Of a DNA stretch of 64,000 nucleotides, positions 43,881 through 51,612 are shown one piece after another. Position 1 is the stretch's first letter. The number at the start of each line of letters is the position of its first letter. The DNA is from a virus. The stretch covers positions 1 to 64,000 of IMG/VR virus record IMGVR_UViG_3300009314_000709; one strand, given 5' to 3'. The notes under the pieces are model-generated. The model was not told the origin of the DNA, did no database searches, and saw only the letters and a list, made by a program, of their open reading frames with translations. A program made the position numbers and the translations under genes.

Positions 43881-44252
43881 TCATTGCCTGATGCGAAATT
43901 TCTCCGTACCACAGTAGGGACAATATGTCCATCCCAACTCAAGTTCCTCTCTACAAAGATCGCAGAAGGGATCATCATCGTCGTGCCAGTGATCGTGTTT
44001 GATGTGGCCGTGATAAACAATCTGGCTAATGATGATGACTACGGGGATGAAGGTCAGAAGCTGCTTCATAAAGAACACGAAGCTCTCTTCGTAGACGGCC
44101 GTGATAATCAACATCCCAAAACCTAGTGCCAGCAGGATATGGTACGGTAGGGACAAGTCACGCACCTCTCTGTGCTTTTGTATCTTCCAGATTTGCAGCC
44201 AGTAGCTAAAGGCTAAAACGCCGATTGCTACGTAGGATAGTGTACTCAGCAT
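43881..44252 (-). CDS. PQ-loop-like membrane protein with C-terminal zinc ribbon
   Basis: 123 residues from ATG 44252, preferred because GGGGAGGG lies 7 nt upstream and a terminator lies inside any longer version. Three hydrophobic segments (YVAIGVLAFSYWLQIWKI, ILLALGFGMLIITAV, LLTFIPVVIII) recall half of a SemiSWEET/PQ-loop carrier. The end holds CDLC and CPYCG, a zinc ribbon, after a His/Asp-rich stretch. This combination is unusual. Confidence 0.6.
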   Translation of the reverse strand: MLSTLSYVAIGVLAFSYWLQIWKIQKHREVRDLSLPYHILLALGFGMLIITAVYEESFVFFMKQLLTFIPVVIIISQIVYHGHIKHDHWHDDDDPFCDLCREELELGWTYCPYCGTEKFRIRQ

Positions 44253-44274
44253 TTGCATACCCTCCCCGGTGCGC

Positions 44275-44314
44275 AAAAACACCCCCACCGCATAATTGCG
44301 GTGGGGGTGTTTTT
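44275..44314. terminator. intrinsic terminator
   Basis: An 18-bp stem (44275-44292 with 44297-44314, 4-nt loop) flanked by A and T runs that serve both strands. It ends the minus-strand gene at 44340. Confidence 0.92.
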
Positions 44315-44339
44315 TTGTATTCAAAGGGACTGTTGTGGA

Positions 44340-44924
44340 CTAGGCATCGGCATCGGCATCGGTTCCACCGGCTGCGGCTTGGGCTGACGTAAAGGCGGCT
44401 CGTGCGGCTTTGGTTTCGGCTTCGGCTCTCTTGATGGGGTTGGCCTCGAAGGAGGCGTCGTCGGTCTCGGTACTGGTATCTCTATCATCTTCTTCTGTCT
44501 CCGGTGACGGGAATAAGCCTATCTCTCGCAGGTAGTCCTTGAAAGCTCCTGGCAAATGAATAGGGATCGTTCGGACAAAGAGAGCTAGACCGATCAACTT
44601 TTCCTCATCTTCTACATCTTCATAGATGGATTCAGATTCTATTATTGCGTAGACGAACAGATAATCATCACTGTAGATCATTTTCCCCCGGTGGGTTTCA
44701 TTGAGCAGCCTTTTCTGACTCATGGCTCGTCGTATCTCTTTATCAAAGTAGTCGCCAGGAGTTTCATTCACTGGTGTCGCTTCTGTACTGCCAGCGTGGC
44801 TACACTTCTTACCCTCGGGTATGAACTTATAACATATCTCGTTAGTCGCCCAACCGCCGAGGATCAAAGTTCCCTTTTCGGGCTTGTCTTCCAAGTCGAG
44901 AGTGTATTGAACCCAAATCTCCAT
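44340..44924 (-). CDS. hypothetical protein
   Basis: 194 residues. The first 130 look globular (YSDDYLFVYAIIESESIYEDVEDEEKLIGLALFVRTIPIHLPG); the tail is Glu/Asp/Ala-rich and likely disordered. Not recognised. A terminator follows. Confidence 0.62.
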   Translation of the reverse strand: MEIWVQYTLDLEDKPEKGTLILGGWATNEICYKFIPEGKKCSHAGSTEATPVNETPGDYFDKEIRRAMSQKRLLNETHRGKMIYSDDYLFVYAIIESESIYEDVEDEEKLIGLALFVRTIPIHLPGAFKDYLREIGLFPSPETEEDDRDTSTETDDASFEANPIKRAEAETKAARAAFTSAQAAAGGTDADADA

Positions 44925-44926
44925 CG

Positions 44927-45760
44927 CTAAACCTGATTGTCCAAGAAGTCATTGGACACCCGAATACGTTTCAAGGATGTGAAAAACTGAGACACAACGT
45001 AACTTCGATGCAAGCCCTTCCAGACATAGATAAGGGCAGCCAAAATACCGCCTGTGGTAGTGCCCTGTTGCACGAGAATGTACACGATGCAAATCTCAGC
45101 AATGATGATGCAAATGTGTGTTATCGCCCACGTCAGCGCATCATAATCTGACTGCCGTATCAGTCTTCTTTTGATGAGCGAATAGCCTTCCTCCACTGTT
45201 TCCAGATCGTGCAGCGCAATAGCCGAACTCACGTCTTCCCGGTGCACTTGCTCTTGATGCTGTTGAGTCATTGCCCAACATGCTATCACGTACCCCGTGA
45301 AGCAACAGAAAGCAATCAGCGAGGCAAAAACAATCGTAACATCCCCGACGATAAACCAAAGGAAGCCAATGCTCACAAAGATGTCAATAATGGCGCACGC
45401 CGCCGATGGTAAGACGAATTCATAGAAATCAGCATACCTTCGTACCAATTCTTGACGACTAATGATTTTCGGAACGGCAACACGAAGTGCGACTAGTTTT
45501 CGAGCCGTCTCACCGGCCACCCTCGCCCAGACATCACCAAAAGCTCTGGTGTCGAATAACCTTCTCCCAGTCCCGATCAGCAAACCAACGATACAGATGC
45601 CAATATATCCCGCAAAGGCATACCACGACCCATCTAATGCCATATCGAGCGCCTTGCCCAGCAAGTAGGGAAGGCAAGCGAACATGACGAATTCCACCAA
45701 CAGCGTCGTGTACGTCGCTATGATGCGGAACTTATTGTCGAGAAACATTCGCCACAACAT
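44927..45760 (-). CDS. ABC-transporter-type six-TM domain without ATPase domain
   Basis: 277 residues with about six hydrophobic helices in the pattern of type IV ABC exporters (LLGKALDMALDGSW near the first loop). No Walker A, signature or Walker B is present, so it is a membrane domain alone. It could pair with a host ATPase or act as a decoy. GAGAGGG precedes the ATG. It lies immediately downstream of the RNase P RNA. Confidence 0.65.
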   Translation of the reverse strand: MLWRMFLDNKFRIIATYTTLLVEFVMFACLPYLLGKALDMALDGSWYAFAGYIGICIVGLLIGTGRRLFDTRAFGDVWARVAGETARKLVALRVAVPKIISRQELVRRYADFYEFVLPSAACAIIDIFVSIGFLWFIVGDVTIVFASLIAFCCFTGYVIACWAMTQQHQEQVHREDVSSAIALHDLETVEEGYSLIKRRLIRQSDYDALTWAITHICIIIAEICIVYILVQQGTTTGGILAALIYVWKGLHRSYVVSQFFTSLKRIRVSNDFLDNQV

Positions 45761-45784
45761 ACAACCCTCTCACACACAAAAAAC

Positions 45785-46077
45785 ACGTCAGTCTCGTACC
45801 CAGGATTCTGTTTAATGCGGCCATTTATCTGGTGGCCTCGACCCGGCTATCATAGCCCTGTTCACCGGCTAAGCCTGTTTGAGTTGCACCCTCTGGGGTC
45901 CAAGCGGATGTATGCCAGGCACATTTACCTTGGCGTGATGTCAAGCGTTTCGCTGTTTGCACTCACGCAAGCCGTGAATGGCCGATCATACACCCTCCCC
46001 CATTAGAACAGCGGTGTCCTGAAGTTCCTCACATCCTTACTGGTAGGTAAGGGTAGTGCGACCGCTCGGACTGACGT
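45785..46077 (-). ncRNA. rnpB: RNase P RNA (bacterial type)
   Basis: The 5' and 3' ends pair as a 9-bp P1 (46069-46077 with 45785-45793), followed by six T on the minus strand. The 5' conserved block reads GAGGAACTTCAGGACACC against GAGGAAAGTCCGGGCTCC in E. coli. Its P4 strand (46017-46025) pairs with TCCTGGGT (45798-45805) with compensatory changes, leaving the universally bulged U in place. The 3' block AGATAAATGGCCGC, then ACAGAATCCTGGGTA, is the family signature, and GGTGAA stands where L15 binds tRNA CCA ends. About 293 nt, shorter than E. coli (377). It matures tRNA 5' ends; no tRNA gene was found in the window. Confidence 0.85.
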
Positions 46078-46091
46078 ATCTGGTTTACAAT

Positions 46092-46295
46092 TCACCCTAC
46101 GTGTGAAAGGTGTGTGATGGTGCCATCTTCGACGACGACATTGAGCCTATTCGTACAGTAGTCGGCGGTTCCAACGTAGCATTTGCCGTCTTCTTGTAAG
46201 ATGCGTAGAGTGAAGCCCTTTGATTCTACCAGATGTTTAGCTTGATCGATTTCTAATCCGATAATGCTCTTACTGAGATATCGCTTTGCGTTCAA
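46092..46295 (-). CDS. I78-like protease-inhibitor-fold protein
   Basis: 67 residues from a TTG at 46295 overlapping the upstream TGA (TTGA), with GGGGG 5 nt before. LEIDQAKHLVESKGFTLRIL, then DYCTNRLNVVVEDGTITHL, follows the I78 inhibitor pattern (xDYxxxRLNVxVDxxGxI), common as a small protein in large phages. Probably binds a host or phage protease, or is just a small folded domain. Confidence 0.6.
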   Translation of the reverse strand: MNAKRYLSKSIIGLEIDQAKHLVESKGFTLRILQEDGKCYVGTADYCTNRLNVVVEDGTITHLSHVG

Positions 46296-47218
46296 CCGAA
46301 CCCCCAACGTTTTCTGTTCTCTCGTATGCCTGCCTCAATATCGTATTTAGGCACGAACCCGAGATGCTTCTTCGCCAAAGCCATATCACATTCAGTGTGA
46401 TCTTGGTATTTCTCAGGTTCTGGATTAGGTATATAGCATGGACCGCCCCAACTCCATTTGCTATACAAGTCAGCCAGAATATCATGGATTCGATTGAATG
46501 TTGTCGCTACCCCCGATCCGCAATTCACAACGCATGATCGATCAGCTTCCATCGCCATCAAATTCGCTCGTACCACATCATCTACGAAAATCCAGTCTCG
46601 CTTCTGTTCTCCATGCTCAAATAGTTTGACCGGCCGCCAGACGATCCTCTTGCCCACCTGATGAATCATACTGGCTCGTTTGCCTTTATGATGCTCGCCT
46701 GGGCCATAAACGTTGCAATAGCGAAGTCCTATGAAAGTGACGTGTGGATACCTGACAGATAAGTGACGAGTGACTTTTTCCAGTTCGAGCTTTGATCGAG
46801 CATAGGCATTTAGCGGATCAACCGGCCCGTCCTCTCGCTGCGGCGCTGGTGTTTTGCCATATACGGCCGTCGAAGAAGCATAGACGATCTTTTGACAACC
46901 ATTTGCTATCGCCCACTCAAAGACGTTAATAGAACTATGCACGTTCTGCCACAACATTTCCCTCTCGTCTTTGCAGGTGGTATCGTTATTCGCCGCCTGG
47001 TGGAAGAGCACATCGAGAGATTGGTGTTCATCTCGGAGAAGAGACGACATGCGGTGAAAATGCACGCCGCCGACGCCATGAAAGAACAACGCACATTCTG
47101 GAGGTAATTTGTTTTCGCAAGGGGAACCGGTAGCCAACACGAAATAACCCAGTTCGAGTAATCTCTTAACTAGGTTCGAGCCAACGAATCCCGTTCCACC
47201 TGTCACCAGCATAGCCAT
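46292..47218 (-). CDS. NAD-dependent sugar-nucleotide epimerase (HldD-like)
   Basis: 308 residues. The Rossmann motif GGTGFVGSNL, the SST and YARSK catalytic residues and RYCNVYGPGEHHKGKRASM place it among extended short-chain dehydrogenases, nearest to ADP-heptose 6-epimerase. It alters a nucleotide-activated sugar, fitting the glycosyltransferase set, notably the GT9-like enzyme at 39355. Confidence 0.88.
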   Translation of the reverse strand: MAMLVTGGTGFVGSNLVKRLLELGYFVLATGSPCENKLPPECALFFHGVGGVHFHRMSSLLRDEHQSLDVLFHQAANNDTTCKDEREMLWQNVHSSINVFEWAIANGCQKIVYASSTAVYGKTPAPQREDGPVDPLNAYARSKLELEKVTRHLSVRYPHVTFIGLRYCNVYGPGEHHKGKRASMIHQVGKRIVWRPVKLFEHGEQKRDWIFVDDVVRANLMAMEADRSCVVNCGSGVATTFNRIHDILADLYSKWSWGGPCYIPNPEPEKYQDHTECDMALAKKHLGFVPKYDIEAGIRENRKRWGFG

Positions 47219-47246
47219 TGTAAGCCTCTTGTTTGACTCACCCCAC

Positions 47247-48005
47247 CTAGCTTTCGTCGTCGTCGTCGTCTTCTTCTTCTTCTTCTTCTTCTTCGTCTTG
47301 GATTCTCTGCCGTCGCTCCCGCTCCTGCTCCTGCTCCTGCCATGACTTGTAGGCTGTCAGACGAGGATGCTCCCAGTCTTCAATTCCTAGCGAGTCGGCG
47401 AAAAATCGAGATGCTTCGATTATGTCACCGGCTGTAATTCTGTGCCCGCCATAGCGACTCTCCTTCGTGATTACATTGTAGCCACGTCTCAGTAGCGATA
47501 TCTTCATAGGTAGATATCGCTCATACCAGTCAAAACACCCATCGTCGAAGTTGTGAACCAACATGATTGGCGTATGACTCTTGGGCGCTTGAGGCACCTT
47601 GATTGGCTCAAGGATGGCCCCAGACATCGACACTGCGCCGCCGAATGGTTTTGATGCATGGGTTGCCATCTGGAGGGCCATAACACCTCCAGCCGAGAAG
47701 CCAACAACAGCGATCTTTTTGTGCGACAACCGATACGCCTTGCTTATGCGTCCTAGTAGCTTCATGCAAGCGGACCTGGCTACAGGAAGCCCCTGCACCG
47801 CTTCCTTTTGATCTGTAGCAGAGAAGGGTTGTGGGTACCAAGCAAGCCCATAAGGCTGGATGGCTACCAAGACCGTATTTGGCAACTGGAAATCCTCGGC
47901 CACCTGCATCATCAACCGAGCACTGTTATATCGACCCGCCAAAGCCAGTAACGCATAACGAACCGGCCCATTTTTTGGTTCTTTGACAATCCACTCTTCG
48001 ATCAT
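47247..48005 (-). CDS. alpha/beta hydrolase (esterase/phospholipase-like) with acidic tail
   Basis: 252 residues. Nucleophile elbow GFSAGG, the acid in HNFDDGCF and the His in GGHRI form a catalytic triad of the carboxylesterase/lysophospholipase type. The C-terminal 30 residues are Gln/Glu/Arg then a run of Glu and Asp. No signal peptide. Substrate unknown; may act on host lipids or glycan esters. Confidence 0.82.
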   Translation of the reverse strand: MIEEWIVKEPKNGPVRYALLALAGRYNSARLMMQVAEDFQLPNTVLVAIQPYGLAWYPQPFSATDQKEAVQGLPVARSACMKLLGRISKAYRLSHKKIAVVGFSAGGVMALQMATHASKPFGGAVSMSGAILEPIKVPQAPKSHTPIMLVHNFDDGCFDWYERYLPMKISLLRRGYNVITKESRYGGHRITAGDIIEASRFFADSLGIEDWEHPRLTAYKSWQEQEQERERRQRIQDEEEEEEEEDDDDDES

Positions 48006-48025
48006 AGGTCTAATTCCTATTCAAG

Positions 48026-48068
48026 TAAAAACAGGTCACACCACCAGGCTGGAGACCCTGGTGGTGTG
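48026..48068 (-). terminator. intrinsic terminator of the structured RNA
   Basis: A 12-bp stem (48037-48048 with 48057-48068) with an 8-nt loop, followed on the minus strand by ACCTGTTTTTA. Confidence 0.82.
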
Positions 48069-48074
48069 AACCTG

Positions 48075-48520
48075 ATAAGGTCTTAGGGCCGCCACCTGGC
48101 TCATCACCTGGTGACTTGTAGTTTTTATGATCGCCCTTTGGCTAGCCATGTCGTTTTACCAGAACGACACCGGGTTGTGTCATATGCTCCACTTGGCCTA
48201 GCCGTAATGCCTCAGCATGGGCGTAGGCGACCTTTCAACTTCACATCGACTGAAACTTCCCTTTGATTGTTTACACCGCTCTGGGAGCGAACGTGTCTTT
48301 GGCCCGGAGGCCACACTAATGCAAACGTACAAAAGTTCCATTTCACCGACGCTACGTGATAAGGCAAGTGATGCAACACAACAAAAAGACGACCAGGACT
48401 ACCAAACCCAGACAGTTGCTTTTCACCGCACAGTGCTTATTCGCTTCGGGGCTGTCCTCCCCTACCATGCGGCTTCCGGCGCATCAGGCCGCAGCCTGAC
48501 AGAAACACCCAAGACCTTAT
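48075..48520 (-). ncRNA. large structured RNA of unknown class
   Basis: About 446 nt without a credible reading frame. The ends pair as a 10-bp helix (48075-48084 with 48511-48520) extendable by three G-C pairs past a bulge. Inside are many hairpins, such as TCAGGC/GCCTGA, GGGG/CCCC, GGCC/GGCC, CGCTC/GAGCG and GTCGTT/AACGAC. A terminator follows on the minus strand, giving direction. The closing helix overlaps the stop codon of the COOH-NH2 ligase gene, so the RNA may be cut from that transcript. It does not look like tmRNA or a second RNase P. Comparison with large phage RNAs such as GOLLD or ROOL was not possible here. Confidence 0.65.
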
Positions 48521-49440
48521 TTCCATTGATCCAGGTTGGGGGCGTAATCCTTGGATGCTTCGTGTCCAATCCTCCAAATCACATTTTGCTCTACGTAGCG
48601 GCCAATCACGTCCATGAACTTGTCCGTCTCCCCCACGGCGGCATCGTCAATCGTGCGCCGTAATTCGTCGGGATCGATGTCTTCTTCCCAAATCTTTTCG
48701 TGAACCCGATCTTCCATCACCACCTTCGTGGCCACTGTTGCGAGATCGTACATCAGTTCGACCAATGAAGGTCGAGCTAACCAGAAGTTGCCCAAGGAGC
48801 GATATTCAACACCATACTTCTCGCACGCCCGGTGCGTCCCTGCTTTCCCATACAACCTACGTCGATCTTTCGATGTCGGGTCTTTGTCGAGCAGCAATGA
48901 CGGGATACCCAGGAAGAGATCACACATTCGGACAACCCAAACACGATCCCAGCAAATCTGGAAGATCAATTCTTCGTACTCCTCCTCGCCCATCGCCTGT
49001 GGTTTCTCAAAATCCACACCGCCGTCGTAGCCGATGTGAATGTGCCCGCCACCCGACCGAAATGTGTTGCGGCAGTCCGGTGGAACCACCACCATCATTT
49101 CATAGGCACAAAACTCTGGATCGCAACCGAACAAACGAGCATCTCTGTGCTCGCACTCTCCGTCAGGGTAATAGGCCGACGCTTGGGGTACTAACCGGAG
49201 CGGCCGGACCAGTTGAGCGTATCGTTCAATGCACTCTCGGAAGCTACCAACGACAGCTTCTCTACTGGCTTCCGGGCGAATGTTGCACTCGGCTAGCACG
49301 TTGTCGTAAAACGCCAAATGATCGTCTCCCATGTCGTAACGGTCATCTTTTGTGCCGAAAACGACGCCAATGGCGCTTTTCAAACGACCTTGTTCATCCT
49401 GCAACATGAACTCCGGGTCGGAGCCGAATGTAATTGGCAT
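48517..49440 (-). CDS. phage-type COOH-NH2 ligase
   Basis: 307 residues from ATG 49440. ITFGSDPEFML at the start and the metal-binding GGGHIHIGYDGG near 150 are hallmarks of the COOH-NH2 ligase family known from phage phiEco32, a glutamine-synthetase-like fold that joins a carboxyl to an amine with ATP. LYGKAGTHR and EYRSLGNFWL follow. It probably makes amide modifications on a peptide, protein or metabolite. Class I and class II amidotransferases elsewhere in the window could supply ammonia or remove groups. Confidence 0.85.
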   Translation of the reverse strand: MPITFGSDPEFMLQDEQGRLKSAIGVVFGTKDDRYDMGDDHLAFYDNVLAECNIRPEASREAVVGSFRECIERYAQLVRPLRLVPQASAYYPDGECEHRDARLFGCDPEFCAYEMMVVVPPDCRNTFRSGGGHIHIGYDGGVDFEKPQAMGEEEYEELIFQICWDRVWVVRMCDLFLGIPSLLLDKDPTSKDRRRLYGKAGTHRACEKYGVEYRSLGNFWLARPSLVELMYDLATVATKVVMEDRVHEKIWEEDIDPDELRRTIDDAAVGETDKFMDVIGRYVEQNVIWRIGHEASKDYAPNLDQWK

Positions 49441-49448
49441 GACGAGTC

Positions 49449-50282
49449 TCACTTCTTCTTATCGGTTTTGTCGGATTTGGGCTTATCCAAGTCACGGTGC
49501 CAGTGTTGTACGTGACTCATACTGGCACCACTTGTGAACGAACAGATACCGGTGTGGTTATGCATACTACTCGTAGTGATAGCAGGATAGTTCTTCTTTG
49601 GGTTTTTGAAAAAGATTTTGGCGTATCCGAACTTCAAAATCTTGTCTATTCCGTCCTTGGCCTGCGATAGTTGCTTCTTATCATTAGACTGGTAGGGGCT
49701 TATCTTGCCTGCTATGATCTTCTTGATTGTTTCGGCAAAGTCCTCGCCCTTCGTGTGACAAAAGCCAACACGGAGCAGCAGGGTATACAAGGATAGCATT
49801 GGCGGCGACAGTATCCAGCGATTGGAACTTTCGATGACCCACACACCACTCTTGTACCGCTTGGGCGGATTCTCTACTTGGCGAGCCTTGCTTCGCACCA
49901 GCCGCAGCTTCTTCTCAAATTGATGGAGAAAATCCATAACGTTTGGAATTTTGTCACTGAAACCACTGTCCGAAGCATTGCCCAACGCCATACGGGTTCG
50001 TCGCATGTAGAGAGGCTCACAAGTCTGTGGGTTGTAGGTGAACCCATAGATGCTTACCGACTTCTCGTGGTACGTCGCCTGGATGGCATCTTGCAGAAAA
50101 TCCTTGCAATACACCATCGGACAACATTGTTTCCAATCACGAGAGATGAAGCAATACTCCAGGCCGGTTGAATAGACTTGGGACAAACCATATTTCTTGG
50201 TAAGCCACTCAATTTTAACCGGCCGGGACGCTTTTGCGTCGTCCTTCTTCTTTGTGTCCTTCTTCATGGTAAACAACGCCAT
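49449..50282 (-). CDS. hypothetical partner of COOH-NH2 ligase
   Basis: 277 residues from ATG 50282. Basic at both ends (MKKDTKKKDDAK and KPKSDKTDKKK), with an internal domain rich in Cys, Tyr and Trp. Not recognised. Its stop lies 8 nt before the ligase start, so the pair is co-transcribed and probably acts together. Confidence 0.62.
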   Translation of the reverse strand: MALFTMKKDTKKKDDAKASRPVKIEWLTKKYGLSQVYSTGLEYCFISRDWKQCCPMVYCKDFLQDAIQATYHEKSVSIYGFTYNPQTCEPLYMRRTRMALGNASDSGFSDKIPNVMDFLHQFEKKLRLVRSKARQVENPPKRYKSGVWVIESSNRWILSPPMLSLYTLLLRVGFCHTKGEDFAETIKKIIAGKISPYQSNDKKQLSQAKDGIDKILKFGYAKIFFKNPKKNYPAITTSSMHNHTGICSFTSGASMSHVQHWHRDLDKPKSDKTDKKK

Positions 50283-50397
50283 CTTTCTGTGTTCTCCAGT
50301 TGACGGGATCATTAGTCTATCGTGAGATTCTCATACGCTCAATGTCGGTTTGTGCCTACATGTCGCAGAATGAGTAGTAGCTGCGATAGATACCCAC

Positions 50398-50769
50398 ATG
50401 AAACGTTTGCACTTTCGAGAGTATGTTAGCGAAACCGAGCAGGCGGCCCTCTTCACGGAAAACCTGAAAGAGTACGACCACGAGATCGCTTACCTGTACC
50501 AACAAAATCTTCCGATTTCATCCATAAAAAACGAGATCGGGACAACCTACGGACCAATTTCATTCGGTGAGATATACCGCTCTCTTCGGCGAAACCAGAT
50601 TTCTCCCAGCCGCCGCACAAAGCCGTTTCGAGACGATGTGGTTTACTTCGGCCAGTGCGGACTCGAACTTGAGGAAATCGCCAGACTTACAGGTTACTCC
50701 AAGAAACAAGTAAGTAATATTCTGAAGGCCGATACCGAGGCTCAACAAGATGGCCATATCAACGACTGA
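50398..50769 (+). CDS. helix-turn-helix protein, possible capsid-targeting N-terminus
   Basis: 123 residues. MKRLHFREYVSETE resembles the shared motif. Two likely HTH units follow (PISSIKNEIGTTYGPISFGEIYRSL and LELEEIARLTGYSKKQVSNIL). It should bind DNA. GATAGATA ends 5 nt before the ATG and there is no Shine-Dalgarno, as for other putative leaderless late genes. Confidence 0.62.
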   Translation: MKRLHFREYVSETEQAALFTENLKEYDHEIAYLYQQNLPISSIKNEIGTTYGPISFGEIYRSLRRNQISPSRRTKPFRDDVVYFGQCGLELEEIARLTGYSKKQVSNILKADTEAQQDGHIND

Positions 50770-51601
50770 CATTGAGTTACGTTACTCTGGCGGTCTGTTC
50801 AACAACGACCCTCTTTTGTCTATCGGCGGGTCGATAGCCCAGATCGCAATAGAAGATAACACTCTTGACAATCTCTTTGACAGCAACCCTGAGCGTGAAA
50901 CGGACGTACAGTACAGAGATTTCAGGGCAATCTATGTCATCAACAACAACACAGAAGATATCATTTATGATGTTCTCGTCTACATTAGCAAACCTGTTCA
51001 GGAACCTTCTGAGATTCTGATGGGCGTAATACGCCACAACGAAATACAGACAATTAGCTTCGTCGACTTTGCCGACATCACAAGTGGCTCTTTTACACTA
51101 AAACTTGGCAACTACATTACAAATGAAATTGCTTGGGACTCCGATACCGATGTGTTCGGCGCAAACATCCAAAGCGCCATTCGCAATATACCAGGGATGA
51201 TAGATGTAGAAGTCTACAGCCCAACCATCGCTGGCGATGCAGTCTCCTATCCTATTTACTTCGAAGGCGATGCCAGTAATAAACTACAACCCACCCTTTC
51301 GGTAAATACCAATCAATTGGCTGCCGCTGGGCAACCTGCTACAATTACGATTGCCGTCAGCCAAGCAGGGTCGCCGATAAACGATGTTGCTGTTCACGTT
51401 GCCTTCCGCAATAATCCACCAGCAGGTGTATCGTTTATCGAGACAAGCCCGGTTTTATCAGTAAATATTGGCACGCTCCGACCTGGTGAGTATTTCCCGA
51501 TCTGGCTCCAGCGCACTATTCCTGCTGCCAATCTGGCAAGTCAACCAGTATCTGAAGATAGTTTTGAGTTCGGCATTAGCGGCATGACTGGCCGAAGTTA
51601 G
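50750..51601 (+). CDS. virion structural protein
   Basis: 283 residues, beta-rich (ISTTDIELRYSGGLFNNDPLLSIGG). Proteins opening this way occur among structural genes of large phages. Residues 170-283 look like an Ig-like domain (TLSVNTNQLAAAGQPATITIAVSQAGSP). Probably tail or baseplate; the exact part is unknown. Overlaps the HTH gene by 20 nt. Confidence 0.65.
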   Translation: MAISTTDIELRYSGGLFNNDPLLSIGGSIAQIAIEDNTLDNLFDSNPERETDVQYRDFRAIYVINNNTEDIIYDVLVYISKPVQEPSEILMGVIRHNEIQTISFVDFADITSGSFTLKLGNYITNEIAWDSDTDVFGANIQSAIRNIPGMIDVEVYSPTIAGDAVSYPIYFEGDASNKLQPTLSVNTNQLAAAGQPATITIAVSQAGSPINDVAVHVAFRNNPPAGVSFIETSPVLSVNIGTLRPGEYFPIWLQRTIPAANLASQPVSEDSFEFGISGMTGRS

Positions 51602-51612
51602 ACTTTGATCCA

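Noticed and set aside
45815-46006. 63-codon plus-strand frame
   Set aside because: It falls inside the RNase P RNA and is explained by chance.
48075-48520. tmRNA as the identity of the structured RNA
   Set aside because: No tRNA-like ends, CCA or T-arm sequence and no tag reading frame could be found.
48217-48663. 148-codon plus-strand frame
   Set aside because: Covers part of the structured RNA and the end of the COOH-NH2 ligase gene; no ribosome binding site and an implausible product.
48738-49409. 223-codon plus-strand frame
   Set aside because: Antisense of the well supported COOH-NH2 ligase.
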